Origin: Modestobacter excelsi
Lineage (GTDB): Bacteria > Actinomycetota > Actinomycetes > Mycobacteriales > Geodermatophilaceae
DNA length: 55,513 bases
Assembly: GCF_005930495.1 (NCBI RefSeq)
Contig: NZ_SJEX01000022.1
Coordinates: forward strand, 1 to 55,513
Reading direction: 5' to 3'
Positions 34,226 through 44,802 of the stretch are shown here, piece after piece. The translations under genes were made by a program, and so were the position numbers. The notes beneath the pieces were generated by a model that did no database searches, had not been told where the DNA came from, and worked only from the letters and a program-made list of their open reading frames with translations. The first letter of the stretch is position 1. Every line of letters starts with the position of its first letter.

Positions 34226-35138
34226 CCGTCGGCTCCGGCGGCAGGTCGGCGAGCCAGCCGAGCACGAGGGCGGCCAGCTCCTCGGGCACCTCCAGCTGCG
34301 GGGTGTGCCCCACGCCGGGCAGCTCCGCGTAGCGCCAGTCCGGGTTGCGGGCGGCGACGTCCCGGGCGTTGTGCACCGACACCAGCCGGTCGCTGTCCCC
34401 GTGCACCAGCAGCACCGGCGCGTCGATCGCCGCCATCGCCTCCCGGTAGCGCCGGGGGTCGGCGAGCACGCGCAGCAGCGAGCGGGCCGCGGCCAGGAAC
34501 GCCCGGTCCATGCCCGCGACGTCGCGCCGCTGCTCCACCAGCGCCACCGAGCGGTCGACCAGCGCCGCCGGGACGGTGGCCGGGTCCACACCGCAGAGCC
34601 GGAGCATGTCCAGCACCTGGGTGCGCGCCCCGGCCCGCAGCCGGCGTGCCCGCAGGGCGTACTCCCCCACCCCGGGCATCGCGTACGTCGCGAAGGTGAG
34701 GCCGACCAGCGGGTCGGGGCGCCGGAGCGGGCCGGGGACGGCGGGGTCGAGCAGCACCAGCGCGCGCACCAGGTGCGGTGCGGCCGCCGCCGTCAGGATC
34801 GAGATCATCCCGCCCATCGAGTTCCCCACCAGGACCACCGGGGGCCCGGCGACCTCGCGGAGGAACCGGTCCAGCACCGCCACGTTGGCCTGCACGGTGG
34901 CCCGGCGGGTGCCGGGCTCGCTGCCGCCGAAACCCGGCAGGTCCAGCGCCAGCACCCGGGCGTGCGGCGTGAGCAGCGGGGCGAACAGGTCCCAGTTCAG
35001 GTGGGAGCCGCCGAGCCCGTGCACCAGGACGACGGTCGACCCGTCGGCGGCACCCCCGTGGTCGACGACGTGCACCGGCCCGCCCAGGTCCACCGTCCGG
35101 CCGTCCCCGACCGTCCCGTCCGGTCCCGCATCCGTCAT
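34218..35138 (-). CDS. Alpha/beta-fold hydrolase
   Basis: The product has 306 residues. The oxyanion strand is VVLVHGLGGSHLNWDLF. The nucleophile elbow is GNSMGG in VVLVGNSMGGMISIL. Acid Asp lies in LLVHGDSDRLVS and the catalytic His in LPGVGHTPQLEVP. The cap domain spans about 140-230. It belongs to the broad esterase/epoxide hydrolase/C-C hydrolase group with a Ser nucleophile; no specific substrate is visible. ATG 35138 has GGAG upstream. It is 98 nt downstream of the SDR gene in the same direction and converges on the kinase gene. Confidence 0.9.
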   Translation of the reverse strand: MTDAGPDGTVGDGRTVDLGGPVHVVDHGGAADGSTVVLVHGLGGSHLNWDLFAPLLTPHARVLALDLPGFGGSEPGTRRATVQANVAVLDRFLREVAGPPVVLVGNSMGGMISILTAAAAPHLVRALVLLDPAVPGPLRRPDPLVGLTFATYAMPGVGEYALRARRLRAGARTQVLDMLRLCGVDPATVPAALVDRSVALVEQRRDVAGMDRAFLAAARSLLRVLADPRRYREAMAAIDAPVLLVHGDSDRLVSVHNARDVAARNPDWRYAELPGVGHTPQLEVPEELAALVLGWLADLPPEPTAR

Positions 35139-35236
35139 CGCTCCGGGTCTCCCCCCGCCGGCGCCCCCGCTGACCGGTGGACTCGCGCCCCCAGTCTGCG
35201 GTCGGCCCCCCGCGGTCGCGATCGGCGGGTGCCCGC

Positions 35237-36007
35237 TCAGCTGGTGAGCAGGCCGCCCTCGACCGGCAGCGTGGTGCCGGTGACGTAGCCGCCCGCGTCG
35301 CTGACCAGGAACACCAGTGCCGCGGCCAGCTCCTCCGGGTTCCCCGGCCGGTTCATCAGCACCCGGCCCAACTGCGACTCGAGGTAGCCCTCGGCGTAGC
35401 TGTCGGTCATCTCGGAGGCGAAGAACCCCGGGGCCAGGGCGTTGACCCGGATGCCCTTGCGACCGGTCCACTGCTGGGCCAGGTCGCGGGTCAGCCCGAT
35501 CAGCCCGGCCTTGCTGGCGGCGTAGGCGGCCTGCGGCAGCCCGGCGGTGGTCAGCCCGAGGATGCTGGAGATGTTGACGATGGAGCTGCCCGGCAGCATC
35601 ACCCGGCCGCAGGCCTGCGCCATCCAGTAGCAGCCGTTGAGGTTGACGTCGATGACCGAGCGGAACTGCTCCGGGGTCTCCCGGGTGGCCGGGACGGCGG
35701 TGCCGACGCCGGCGTTGTTGACCAGGACGTCGACCTTCCCGAACTCGGCCACGGCCCGGTCCACCAGCGCCTGGCAGTCCTCCGGCACCGACACGTCGGT
35801 GCGCACCGGGACCGCCCGCCGGCCGGCGCGCTCGACCGCCGCCCGGGTGTCGGCCAGCCGGTCCTCCCGCCGGGCGGCGATCACCACGTCGGCACCGGCC
35901 TCGGCCAGCGCGCGGGCGAACACCGCACCCAGCCCCGAGGAGGCCCCGGTCACGATCGCCACGCGGTCGTCGAGGGAGAACATGTCCAGGATCCTGCGGT
36001 CCGCCAC
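35237..36007 (-). CDS. Short-chain dehydrogenase/reductase (FabG-like)
   Basis: This 256-residue classical SDR has cofactor motif [16 protein letters not shown], the NNAG block in [15 protein letters not shown], catalytic Ser in IVNISSILG, and YAASKAGL with Tyr and Lys. GTG 36007 is preceded by GCGGAGGAGCAGG; Met at 35983 is an alternative. The RREDRLADT segment after strand two, with basic residues, suggests NADP preference. It diverges from the acyl-CoA ligase that leads the PHA-synthase genes, so a 3-ketoacyl-CoA reductase role is possible but unproven. Confidence 0.9.
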   Translation of the reverse strand: MADRRILDMFSLDDRVAIVTGASSGLGAVFARALAEAGADVVIAARREDRLADTRAAVERAGRRAVPVRTDVSVPEDCQALVDRAVAEFGKVDVLVNNAGVGTAVPATRETPEQFRSVIDVNLNGCYWMAQACGRVMLPGSSIVNISSILGLTTAGLPQAAYAASKAGLIGLTRDLAQQWTGRKGIRVNALAPGFFASEMTDSYAEGYLESQLGRVLMNRPGNPEELAAALVFLVSDAGGYVTGTTLPVEGGLLTS

Positions 36008-36153
36008 GGGTACCTGCTCCTCCGCCACCGAGGGGGTCCGGCCCGCTGCCGGACGGTGTCCCGTCGATCTCCGGAACGCTATCGGGGATGTGCGGTAGAT
36101 CACCGCCCGGGCGGGTAGGCGGGGGGCCGGTACCCGAGGGGGAGAACTCGACG

Positions 36154-37659
36154 ATGAGCAACCTGGCACAGAACCTGCTGGACACCGCGGAGCGGGAGGG
36201 CGACCGCACGGCGCTGCGGATGGACGAGGCGTCGCTGACGTACCGCGAGTTCCGGGACGCCGCGTTCCGCGTCGCCGCGGGGCTCCGGGCGCGCGGCGTG
36301 GAGCCCGGCGACCGGGTGGGCATGGTCCTGCCCAACGTGCTGGCCTTCCCGGTGGTCTTCTACGGCGCACTGCTGGCCGGCGCGGTGGTCGTGCCGATGA
36401 ACCCGCTGCTGAAGGCGCGCGAGGTCGAGTACTACCTGGAGGACTCCGGGGCGCGGGTCGTCGTGACCGGTGAGCAGGCGGCGGCCGCCGTCACCGAGGC
36501 CGCCGGCACGGTGGGGATCGACGCGGTGACCGTCGGCGCCGCGTTCCCCGAGGAGCTCATGGGCCCGGCCGGCGAGGTCACCCCCGCGGTCGAGCGGGCC
36601 GACGGGGACACCGCGGTGATCCTCTACACCTCCGGCACCACCGGGAAGCCCAAGGGCGCGGAGCTCACCCACGCGGGGCTGGGCAGCAACGCCCGCACCA
36701 CCGAGGAGACCCTGCTGGAGGCCACCCCGGACGACGTGGTCATGGGCTGCCTGCCGCTGTTCCACGTCTTCGGGCTCACCTGCTCGCTCAACGCCGGGGT
36801 GCTGGCCGGCGCGTGCCTGACGCTGATCCCGCGCTTCGACGGGGCCAAGGCGCTGGCGGTCATCGAGCGCGACTCGGTCACCGTGTTCGAGGGCGTGCCC
36901 ACCATGTTCTCCGCGATGCTGCACGCGCCCGACCGCGACGGCGTCGACGTCTCGACGTTGCGGCTGTGCGTGTCCGGCGGGTCGGCGATGCCGGTGGAGG
37001 TGATGCGGTCCTTCGAGGAGACCTTCGGCTGCATCGTGCTGGAGGGCTACGGGTTGTCCGAGACCTCGCCGGTGGCCGCGTTCAACCACCCGCACGCCGA
37101 GCGGAAGCCCGGGTCCATCGGCGTGCCGATCCGCGGCGTGGAGCAGCGACTGGTCGACGACGACGGCAAGGACGTCGCGGCGGGCGAGGTCGGCGAGATC
37201 GCCATCCGCGGCGAGAACGTGATGAAGGGCTACTGGCAGCGGCCCGAGGAGACGGCGAAGGCCATCCCGGACGGCTGGTTCCGCACCGGCGACCTGGCCC
37301 GGCAGGACGAGGACGGCTACTACTTCATCGTCGACCGCAAGAAGGAGATGATCATCCGCGGGGGCTACAACGTCTACCCGCGGGAGATCGAGGAGGCCCT
37401 CTACGAGCACCCGGCGGTGGCCGAGGTCGCCTGCATCGGGATCAAGCACCCCGAGCTCGGCGAGGAGGTCGCCGCGGCGGTCGCCCTGAAGCCCGGCGCC
37501 AGCGCCGACCCCGACGAGCTGCGCGACTTCGCCAAGGCGCGGGTCGCGGCGTACAAGTACCCCCGTCACGTGTGGCTGGTCGACGCGCTGCCCAAGGGCC
37601 CGACCGGCAAGATCCTGCGCCGTGCGGTGGAGGTGCCCGCGCAGGAGGGGACGCGATGA
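36154..37659 (+). CDS. Long-chain fatty acyl-CoA ligase
   Basis: This 501-residue AMP-binding ligase activates a carboxylic acid to its CoA thioester with ATP. The phosphate loop is [18 protein letters not shown]. The adenine site is [12 protein letters not shown], the hinge region [24 protein letters not shown] (in part), and the catalytic C-terminal lysine is in [13 protein letters not shown]. The family signature [15 protein letters not shown] is present. GAGGGGGAGA precedes ATG 36154. The stop overlaps the start of the PhaE-like gene by 4 nt, so this ligase probably feeds hydroxyacyl-CoA or fatty acyl-CoA to the downstream synthase; that link is inference. Confidence 0.93.
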   Translation: MSNLAQNLLDTAEREGDRTALRMDEASLTYREFRDAAFRVAAGLRARGVEPGDRVGMVLPNVLAFPVVFYGALLAGAVVVPMNPLLKAREVEYYLEDSGARVVVTGEQAAAAVTEAAGTVGIDAVTVGAAFPEELMGPAGEVTPAVERADGDTAVILYTSGTTGKPKGAELTHAGLGSNARTTEETLLEATPDDVVMGCLPLFHVFGLTCSLNAGVLAGACLTLIPRFDGAKALAVIERDSVTVFEGVPTMFSAMLHAPDRDGVDVSTLRLCVSGGSAMPVEVMRSFEETFGCIVLEGYGLSETSPVAAFNHPHAERKPGSIGVPIRGVEQRLVDDDGKDVAAGEVGEIAIRGENVMKGYWQRPEETAKAIPDGWFRTGDLARQDEDGYYFIVDRKKEMIIRGGYNVYPREIEEALYEHPAVAEVACIGIKHPELGEEVAAAVALKPGASADPDELRDFAKARVAAYKYPRHVWLVDALPKGPTGKILRRAVEVPAQEGTR

Positions 37660-38054
37660 CGGAGTCCCCGCTGTGGCGTCAGGCCTACGACGCCGCCGAG
37701 CGCCGGGTCACCCCGCACGCCGACCGGCTGGTCCGGACGCCGTCCTTCGCCGTCGGCACCGCCGTGCTGCGGCGGGCCCAGGCGCTGGCCCGCAGCTCGG
37801 CGGAGGGCGTCACCGCCCGCGCCTGGCACCTGCTCAACCTCCCTGCCGGCAGCGACGTGAGCCGGCTGCGCACCCAGATCGGCGCGCTGGACCGGGAGGT
37901 CCGGCGGCTAACCGTGCAGCTGGAGCTCGAACGGCGCCGGCCCGCCGCACGTCAGCCCGACGCCGAGGAGCCCCATGCCGAACCTGCCGACCCCCCAGAC
38001 GGTGCTGGACCGCGTCCGGCGCGACGTCGAACGCAACGCCCGGCGGGCGCGTAA
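37656..38054 (+). CDS. PhaE/PhaR-like small subunit of PHA synthase (132 aa)
   Basis: The protein has 132 residues, overlapping the ligase stop by 4 nt and the phaC-like gene by 80 nt. Residues 1-55 are a mixed helical part. Residues 59-95 read [20 protein letters not shown] then [17 protein letters not shown]. This is the pattern of the conserved C-terminal end of PhaE/PhaR (Leu-Pro, three residues, Asp/Glu-Val, then a leucine-heptad coiled coil), the helper subunit of class III/IV PHA synthases. The rest is a Pro/Ala/Arg-rich disordered tail. PhaE is usually about 350 and PhaR about 200 residues, so this would be an unusually small member. The assignment rests on this motif and on the PhaC-like partner. 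Confidence 0.6.
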   Translation: MTESPLWRQAYDAAERRVTPHADRLVRTPSFAVGTAVLRRAQALARSSAEGVTARAWHLLNLPAGSDVSRLRTQIGALDREVRRLTVQLELERRRPAARQPDAEEPHAEPADPPDGAGPRPARRRTQRPAGA

Positions 38055-39075
38055 CGGCATCCGGCTGGCCGCCGGCGCCGACCGCCCGGGCGTCGGCCAG
38101 ACCCCGAAGGACGTCGTCTGGCAGCGGGGCCGCACGCAGCTGTGGCACTACCGCAACGACGACGTCCGGCACTCCCCACCGCTGCTGGTCGTGTTCAGCC
38201 TGATCAGCCGGAGCTACATCCTCGACCTGACCCCGGGCAACAGCTTCGTGGAGCAGCTGCTCGCGGCGGGGTTCGACGTGTACCTCCTGGACTGGGGCGA
38301 GCCCGACGACCGGGACGCCCAGAACCAGCTCGAGGACTACGTCGACGACTACATCCCAGCCGCCGTCGCCCGGGTGCTGGAACGGTCCGGGACCGAGGAG
38401 CTGACCATGGTCGGCTACTGCTTCGGCGGGGACCTCGCGCTGCTCCACGCCGCGCACCACCCCGACGCGCCGGTGCGCAGCCTCACCGTGCTGGCCACCC
38501 CGGTCGACTTCCGGCACCTGGGTCCGCTCGCCGACGTGTTCGCCTCCGGCCGTCTGGACGTCGACGACGTGGTCGACAGCGCGGGCAACGTGCCGCCGCA
38601 GGTCGTCCTGCAGGGGTTCAAGGCGCTGACCCCGGTGGCCGAGGTGACCCGGTACGTGACCCTGTGGGAGCGGCTGTGGGACGACCAGTACGTCGCCGCC
38701 TACCAGGCGATGACCGGCTGGTCGGACGACCACGTGCCCTTCCCCGGCGCCGCGGCACGCCAGACGGTGCGGATGCTGCTGCGCGACAACGGGTTGCTCA
38801 CCGACCGGCTGGTCCTCGGCGGTGACACCGTGCACCTGCGGGACGTCACGCTGCCCTTCCTGACGGTCCGGGCGACCCGGGACCACATCGTGCCGACCGC
38901 CGCGACCGCCCCGCTGATCGACCTGGTCGGTTCCGCGGACAAGCACGAGCTGGCTCTCGACGCCGGGCACATGGGGCTGGTCGTCGGCCGGACGGCGGCC
39001 CGGACCACGGTGCCCACGATCATCGACTTCCTCCGCCGGCGCAGCGACGACGTCGGCCGGGCGAGCGCCTCCTGA
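37975..39075 (+). CDS. phaC: Class III-like polyhydroxyalkanoate synthase catalytic subunit (PhaC)
   Basis: The product is a 366-residue alpha/beta hydrolase-fold acyltransferase. The lipase-like box contains cysteine rather than serine: GYCFGG, Cys149. The other triad members are Asp303 in TRDHIVP and His332 in GHMGLV. These spacings nearly equal the Cys149/Asp302/His331 triad of the Allochromatium class III enzyme, and length is close to the class norm (about 355). Further PhaC features are LLVVFSLISRSYILDLTPGN, VYLLDWGEPD and LEDYVDDYI. The start is firm: GAGGAG four bases before ATG 37975, even though this creates an 80-nt overlap with the small-subunit gene. It polymerises hydroxyacyl-CoA into storage polyester. 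Confidence 0.85.
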   Translation: MPNLPTPQTVLDRVRRDVERNARRARNGIRLAAGADRPGVGQTPKDVVWQRGRTQLWHYRNDDVRHSPPLLVVFSLISRSYILDLTPGNSFVEQLLAAGFDVYLLDWGEPDDRDAQNQLEDYVDDYIPAAVARVLERSGTEELTMVGYCFGGDLALLHAAHHPDAPVRSLTVLATPVDFRHLGPLADVFASGRLDVDDVVDSAGNVPPQVVLQGFKALTPVAEVTRYVTLWERLWDDQYVAAYQAMTGWSDDHVPFPGAAARQTVRMLLRDNGLLTDRLVLGGDTVHLRDVTLPFLTVRATRDHIVPTAATAPLIDLVGSADKHELALDAGHMGLVVGRTAARTTVPTIIDFLRRRSDDVGRASAS

Positions 39076-39080
39076 CGCCG

Positions 39081-39100
39081 GCGCGCCGTGCAGGGCGCGC
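39081..39100. terminator. Hairpin after the phaC-like gene
   Basis: GCGCGCC, a 6-nt loop, GGCGCGC, starting 6 nt after the stop codon. It has no T-tract and lies immediately before the TetR promoter. Confidence 0.55.
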
Positions 39101-39104
39101 ATGT

Positions 39105-39133
39105 TTGCAGTTCGTGCACGATTCGGCCACGAT
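39105..39133 (+). promoter_or_regulatory. tetR promoter (TTGCAG - 17 bp - CACGAT), leaderless
   Basis: The -35-like TTGCAG and -10-like CACGAT are separated by 17 bp, and the -10 lies 6 nt before the GTG start, so the mRNA would begin at or near the start codon. Confidence 0.5.
39106..39118. promoter_or_regulatory. Inverted repeat overlapping the -35, candidate TetR operator
   Basis: TGCAgttcgTGCA has self-complementary TGCA half-sites separated by 5 bp, directly over the proposed -35. This is the usual arrangement for TetR autorepression. Confidence 0.4.
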
Positions 39134-39139
39134 GAGCCG

Positions 39140-39727
39140 GTGACGTCGGGGCTGCGCGAACGCAAGAAGCTCGCCACCCGGCTGGCGCTGCACGAGGCCG
39201 CCCTGCGGCTGGTCGCCGAGCGCGGCCTCGAGCACGTGTCGATCGAGGACATCACCGCCCGGGCCGACGTCTCCCCGCGCACGTTCTTCAACTACTTCGC
39301 CTCCAAGGACGACGCGGTGGTCGGGCTGGACCCGGCGGCCGCGGCCCGGCAGGCCGAGGCGTTGATCGCCCGGCCGGCGGGCGAGCCGGCCGTCACGGCG
39401 ATGCGCGCGCTGGCCCGCGACCAGGCGACCGAGATGGCCGAGGACCGGCAGCTGTGGCCGCTCCGGGTGCAGGTCATCGAGGCGCACCCGGCGCTGGTCG
39501 GCCGACTGGTCGCCGCCTTCGGCGAGTCCGACCGGGTGCTGGCGGCGGCGATCGCCGAGCGCACCGGCACGCACGTGGACGACGTCCTGCCGATGCTGCT
39601 GGCCGCCGTGGCCGCCGCGGCGATGCGCACCTCGCTGCACCGCTGGTTCGCCAGCGACTTCACCGCCTCCCTGCCCGACCTCGTCGACGAGGCCTGGGAC
39701 GCGGTGGGCGCCGGGCTGCCCGGCTGA
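39140..39727 (+). CDS. TetR-family regulator
   Basis: The product has 195 residues. The N-terminal helix-turn-helix is GLRERKKLATRLALHEAALR then VSIEDITARADVSPRTFFNYFASKDD, a standard TetR_N domain with the RTFFNYF recognition region. The C-terminal ligand domain is helical (about 80-195). GTG 39140 is chosen as start because it fits the family N-terminus and the upstream promoter; an upstream ATG in frame would run through the promoter. The gene directly precedes a drug-exporter-type MFS gene (75-nt gap), so it most likely represses it and responds to a toxic ligand. Confidence 0.9.
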   Translation: MTSGLRERKKLATRLALHEAALRLVAERGLEHVSIEDITARADVSPRTFFNYFASKDDAVVGLDPAAAARQAEALIARPAGEPAVTAMRALARDQATEMAEDRQLWPLRVQVIEAHPALVGRLVAAFGESDRVLAAAIAERTGTHVDDVLPMLLAAVAAAAMRTSLHRWFASDFTASLPDLVDEAWDAVGAGLPG

Positions 39728-42250
<2,523 letters not shown>

Positions 42251-42254
<4 letters not shown>

Positions 42255-44479
42255 CGGGCCGCCTCCGCGGCCGCCATCAGCCGGTCGAGCTCCGCGGCGG
42301 GGATGGCGGAGCCGAAGTCGGCCGTGAACCGGCGCATCGGCATGGACCCGATCATCTGCAGCATCCCCTCGTGCATCTCCGCCGCGCCGTCGGGCATCGT
42401 CGCCAGGAAGCCCTCGAGCAGCTGCGGGCCGGCCACCGGGTGGGCGAACCACTCGGCGACGGAGGACTGCATCGTCAGCTCCGGCACGAGGTCGTCGCCC
42501 GCCAGCGTCACGGTCCGCTCGTCGAGGACGTCGGCGGCGCTGGCGCCGACCTGCACCGTGTACTCCCCCGGCGCGACGACCCAGTCGTGCTCCCGGACGT
42601 CCCAGTAGGCGAAGGCCCGGCGGTCCAGCTCGAACGCCACCGTCGTCGACTCGCCGGCGGCGAGGGACACCTTGGTGAACGCCCGCAGCTCCCGGGCCGG
42701 GCGGCGGACCGGGCCGGCGGTCGTGGCGACGTAGACCTGCACCACGTGCCGGCCGGCCCGCTCGCCGGTGTTGGTCACCGTTCCGGTGACCGTCGCGCCG
42801 TCGGCACCTCGGGTGCGGACCTGCAGGTCGGCGGTCTCGAACGTGGTGAAGCTGAGCCCGTGGCCGAACGGGTACCGCACCGGCTGCTCGGCGGTCTCGA
42901 AGTGCCGGTAGCCGACCATCACGCCCTCGCCGTAGCGGACGTGCCCCTGCTCGCCGGGGAAGTTCAGGTACGACGGGGTGTCCTGCAGCCGGAGCGGGAT
43001 CGTCTCGGCCAGCCGGCCGGAGGGGTCGACCGCGCCGGTGAGCAGGTCGGCGAGCGCGCTGCCGCCGGCCTGGCCGAGCAGGAAGCCGGCCAGCACGGCG
43101 TCGACGTCGTCGTGCCAGCCCTCCAGGGAGACGACGCTGCCGGCGGAGAGGACGACGACGGTGCGCAGGCTGACCGCGGCCACGGCCCGGATCAGGTCGA
43201 CCTGGGCGGCGGGCAGGTCCAGGGTGGTGCGGTCGAAGCCCTCGGACTCGTCGGACTCGGCCAGCCCGGCGAAGACGACGGTGACCTCGGCGCCGCGGGC
43301 GGCGGCGAGCGCCTCCTCGCGCAGTGCCGCCGCGTCCCCGGAGCCGTCGAGGGTGAACCCGGGGGCGAAGGTCACCTCGACCGACTGCTGGAGGGCGGTG
43401 AGCGCGTCGTCGACCCGGGTGGCGTTGACGTGCGAGCTGCCGCCGCCCTGGAAGCGCGGGGTGCGGGCGAACTCGCCGACCACGGTGACCCGGGCGCCGG
43501 CGGCCAGCGGCAGGGTGCTGCCGTCGTTCTTCAGCAGCACGGCGCAGCCGGCGGCGAGTTCGCGGGCCAGCGCGTGGTGGGCATCGGCGTCGAAGCCGGC
43601 CGTGGGTTCGCCCACCAGCCCGGCGAGGGCGGCGACCCGCCGGACGCTGCGGTCGACGACCGCCTCGTCCAGCCGGCCGGCCCGGACGGCGTCGACGACG
43701 AGGGCGTTGCCGGCGCCGGAGTCGCCGGGCATCTGCAGGTCCAGCCCGGCCTCCAGCGCCGCCACCCGGTCGTCGACCGCGCCCCAGTCGGAGACGACGA
43801 CGCCGCGGAAGCCCCACTCCTCGCGGAGCACCTCGGTGAGCAGCCAGTGGTGCTGGGAGGCGTAGACGCCGTTGACCTTGTTGTAGGCGCACATCACGGT
43901 GGCCGGCCGGGACCCGGTGACCACCCGCTCGAAGGCCGGCAGGTAGATCTCGCGCAGCGTCCGCTCGTCGACGTCGGCGCTGACCTGCATGCGCTGGGTC
44001 TCCTGGTTGTTGGCCGCGAAGTGCTTCACCGAGGCGCCGACGCCCTCGCCCTGCTGGCCGCGCACGTGGGCGGCGCCGAGCACGCCTGCCAGCAGCGGGT
44101 CCTCGGAGTAGTACTCGAAGTTGCGCCCGCCCAGCGGCGACCGCTTGATGTTCACCCCCGGGCCCAGGACGACGGGGACCCCGATCGCCCGGGCCTCGAC
44201 GCCGACCGCGGCACCGATCCGCTCGGCCACCTCGGGGTCCCAGCTGGAGCCGACGGCGACCGCGGGCGGGAAGCAGGTGGCCGGGACGCTCTCCAGCAGC
44301 CCGATCCGGTCGAGGTCGCCCTGCTGGCGGCGGACGCCGTGCGGCCCGTCGGTGAGCACGACCGACGGCAGCCCGGCCTCCTCGACCGGCGGGGTGGACC
44401 AGAAGTCCTGGCCGGAGAGGAGCTGCACCTTCCGCTCGAGGGGCAGCGCGGTCGGGTCCGGCGGGGTGGTGGCGGTCAC
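42251..44479 (-). CDS. Glycoside hydrolase family 3 beta-glycosidase
   Basis: The product has 742 residues. The GH3 N-terminal barrel contains LTDGPHGVRRQ, LGPGVNIKRSPLGGRNFEYYSEDP and ASVKHFAANNQE. The nucleophile is Asp231 in GVVVSDWGAVDD. The alpha/beta sandwich domain follows (VTVVGEFARTPRFQGGGSSHVN). The C-terminal fibronectin-like domain follows the PA14-less layout (PFGHGLSFTTFE, GERAGRHVVQVYV). It lacks a signal peptide. Start GTG 44479 has GGGGA upstream. Likely activity is beta-glucosidase, beta-xylosidase or related exo-cleavage of imported oligosaccharides; specificity within GH3 is not readable. Confidence 0.94.
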
Positions 44480-44576
44480 TCCCCGATCCTGCCGACTGCT
44501 CCGTGTCCCGGTGAAGCCGCTGCCATTGACCGGCAACGCACTCGGCTCCGGGGATGCCGCGGGTCACAGTGCCCTC

Positions 44577-44690
44577 GTGACACCTGCGCCGTACGACGAC
44601 CTGAGCGCCGAGCTGCGGCTGCCCGGGAAGGTGCGCCTTCCCCGGCTGCCGCAGACCCGACCACGCGATGACGACCCGCCACCGTTCTGA
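44577..44690 (+). CDS. Possible 37-aa small protein
   Basis: The ORF starts at GTG 44577 and encodes VTPAPYDDLSAELRLPGKVR and a basic, Pro-rich end (PRDDDPPPF). It has no ribosome site but is followed directly by a hairpin at 44691-44707. Coding potential is uncertain and function unknown. Confidence 0.25.
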   Translation: MTPAPYDDLSAELRLPGKVRLPRLPQTRPRDDDPPPF

Positions 44691-44707
44691 CCCGGCGTTC
44701 CGCCGGG
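44691..44707. terminator. Hairpin between the two glycan operons
   Basis: CCCGGCG, loop TTC, CGCCGGG: a 7-bp perfect stem about 95 nt downstream (minus strand) of the GH43 stop and immediately after the small plus-strand ORF. Confidence 0.5.
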
Positions 44708-44802
44708 AACCGCAGGAGCGCCACGATCCGCGCGCTACCGGGTCGCCCCCGTCGGCGACGACACCGAGGCCGGTCCGGTCGACGTCGCCCGTCTCACCAC
44801 GG

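Larger units (their letters stand above)
44480..44802. other. 323-bp gap between two minus-strand operons
   Basis: It holds the promoter region of the GH3 gene, a possible 37-codon plus-strand ORF, and a hairpin. TTGCCGGTCAA, an imperfect inverted repeat on the minus strand about 50 nt before the GH3 start, could be a LacI-type operator; the match is weak. Confidence 0.5.

Noticed and set aside
37975-38054. 80-nt overlap as a start-site error in the phaC-like gene
   Set aside because: ATG 37975 has GAGGAG at ideal spacing and gives the class III triad numbering. The overlap covers only the disordered tail of the small protein.
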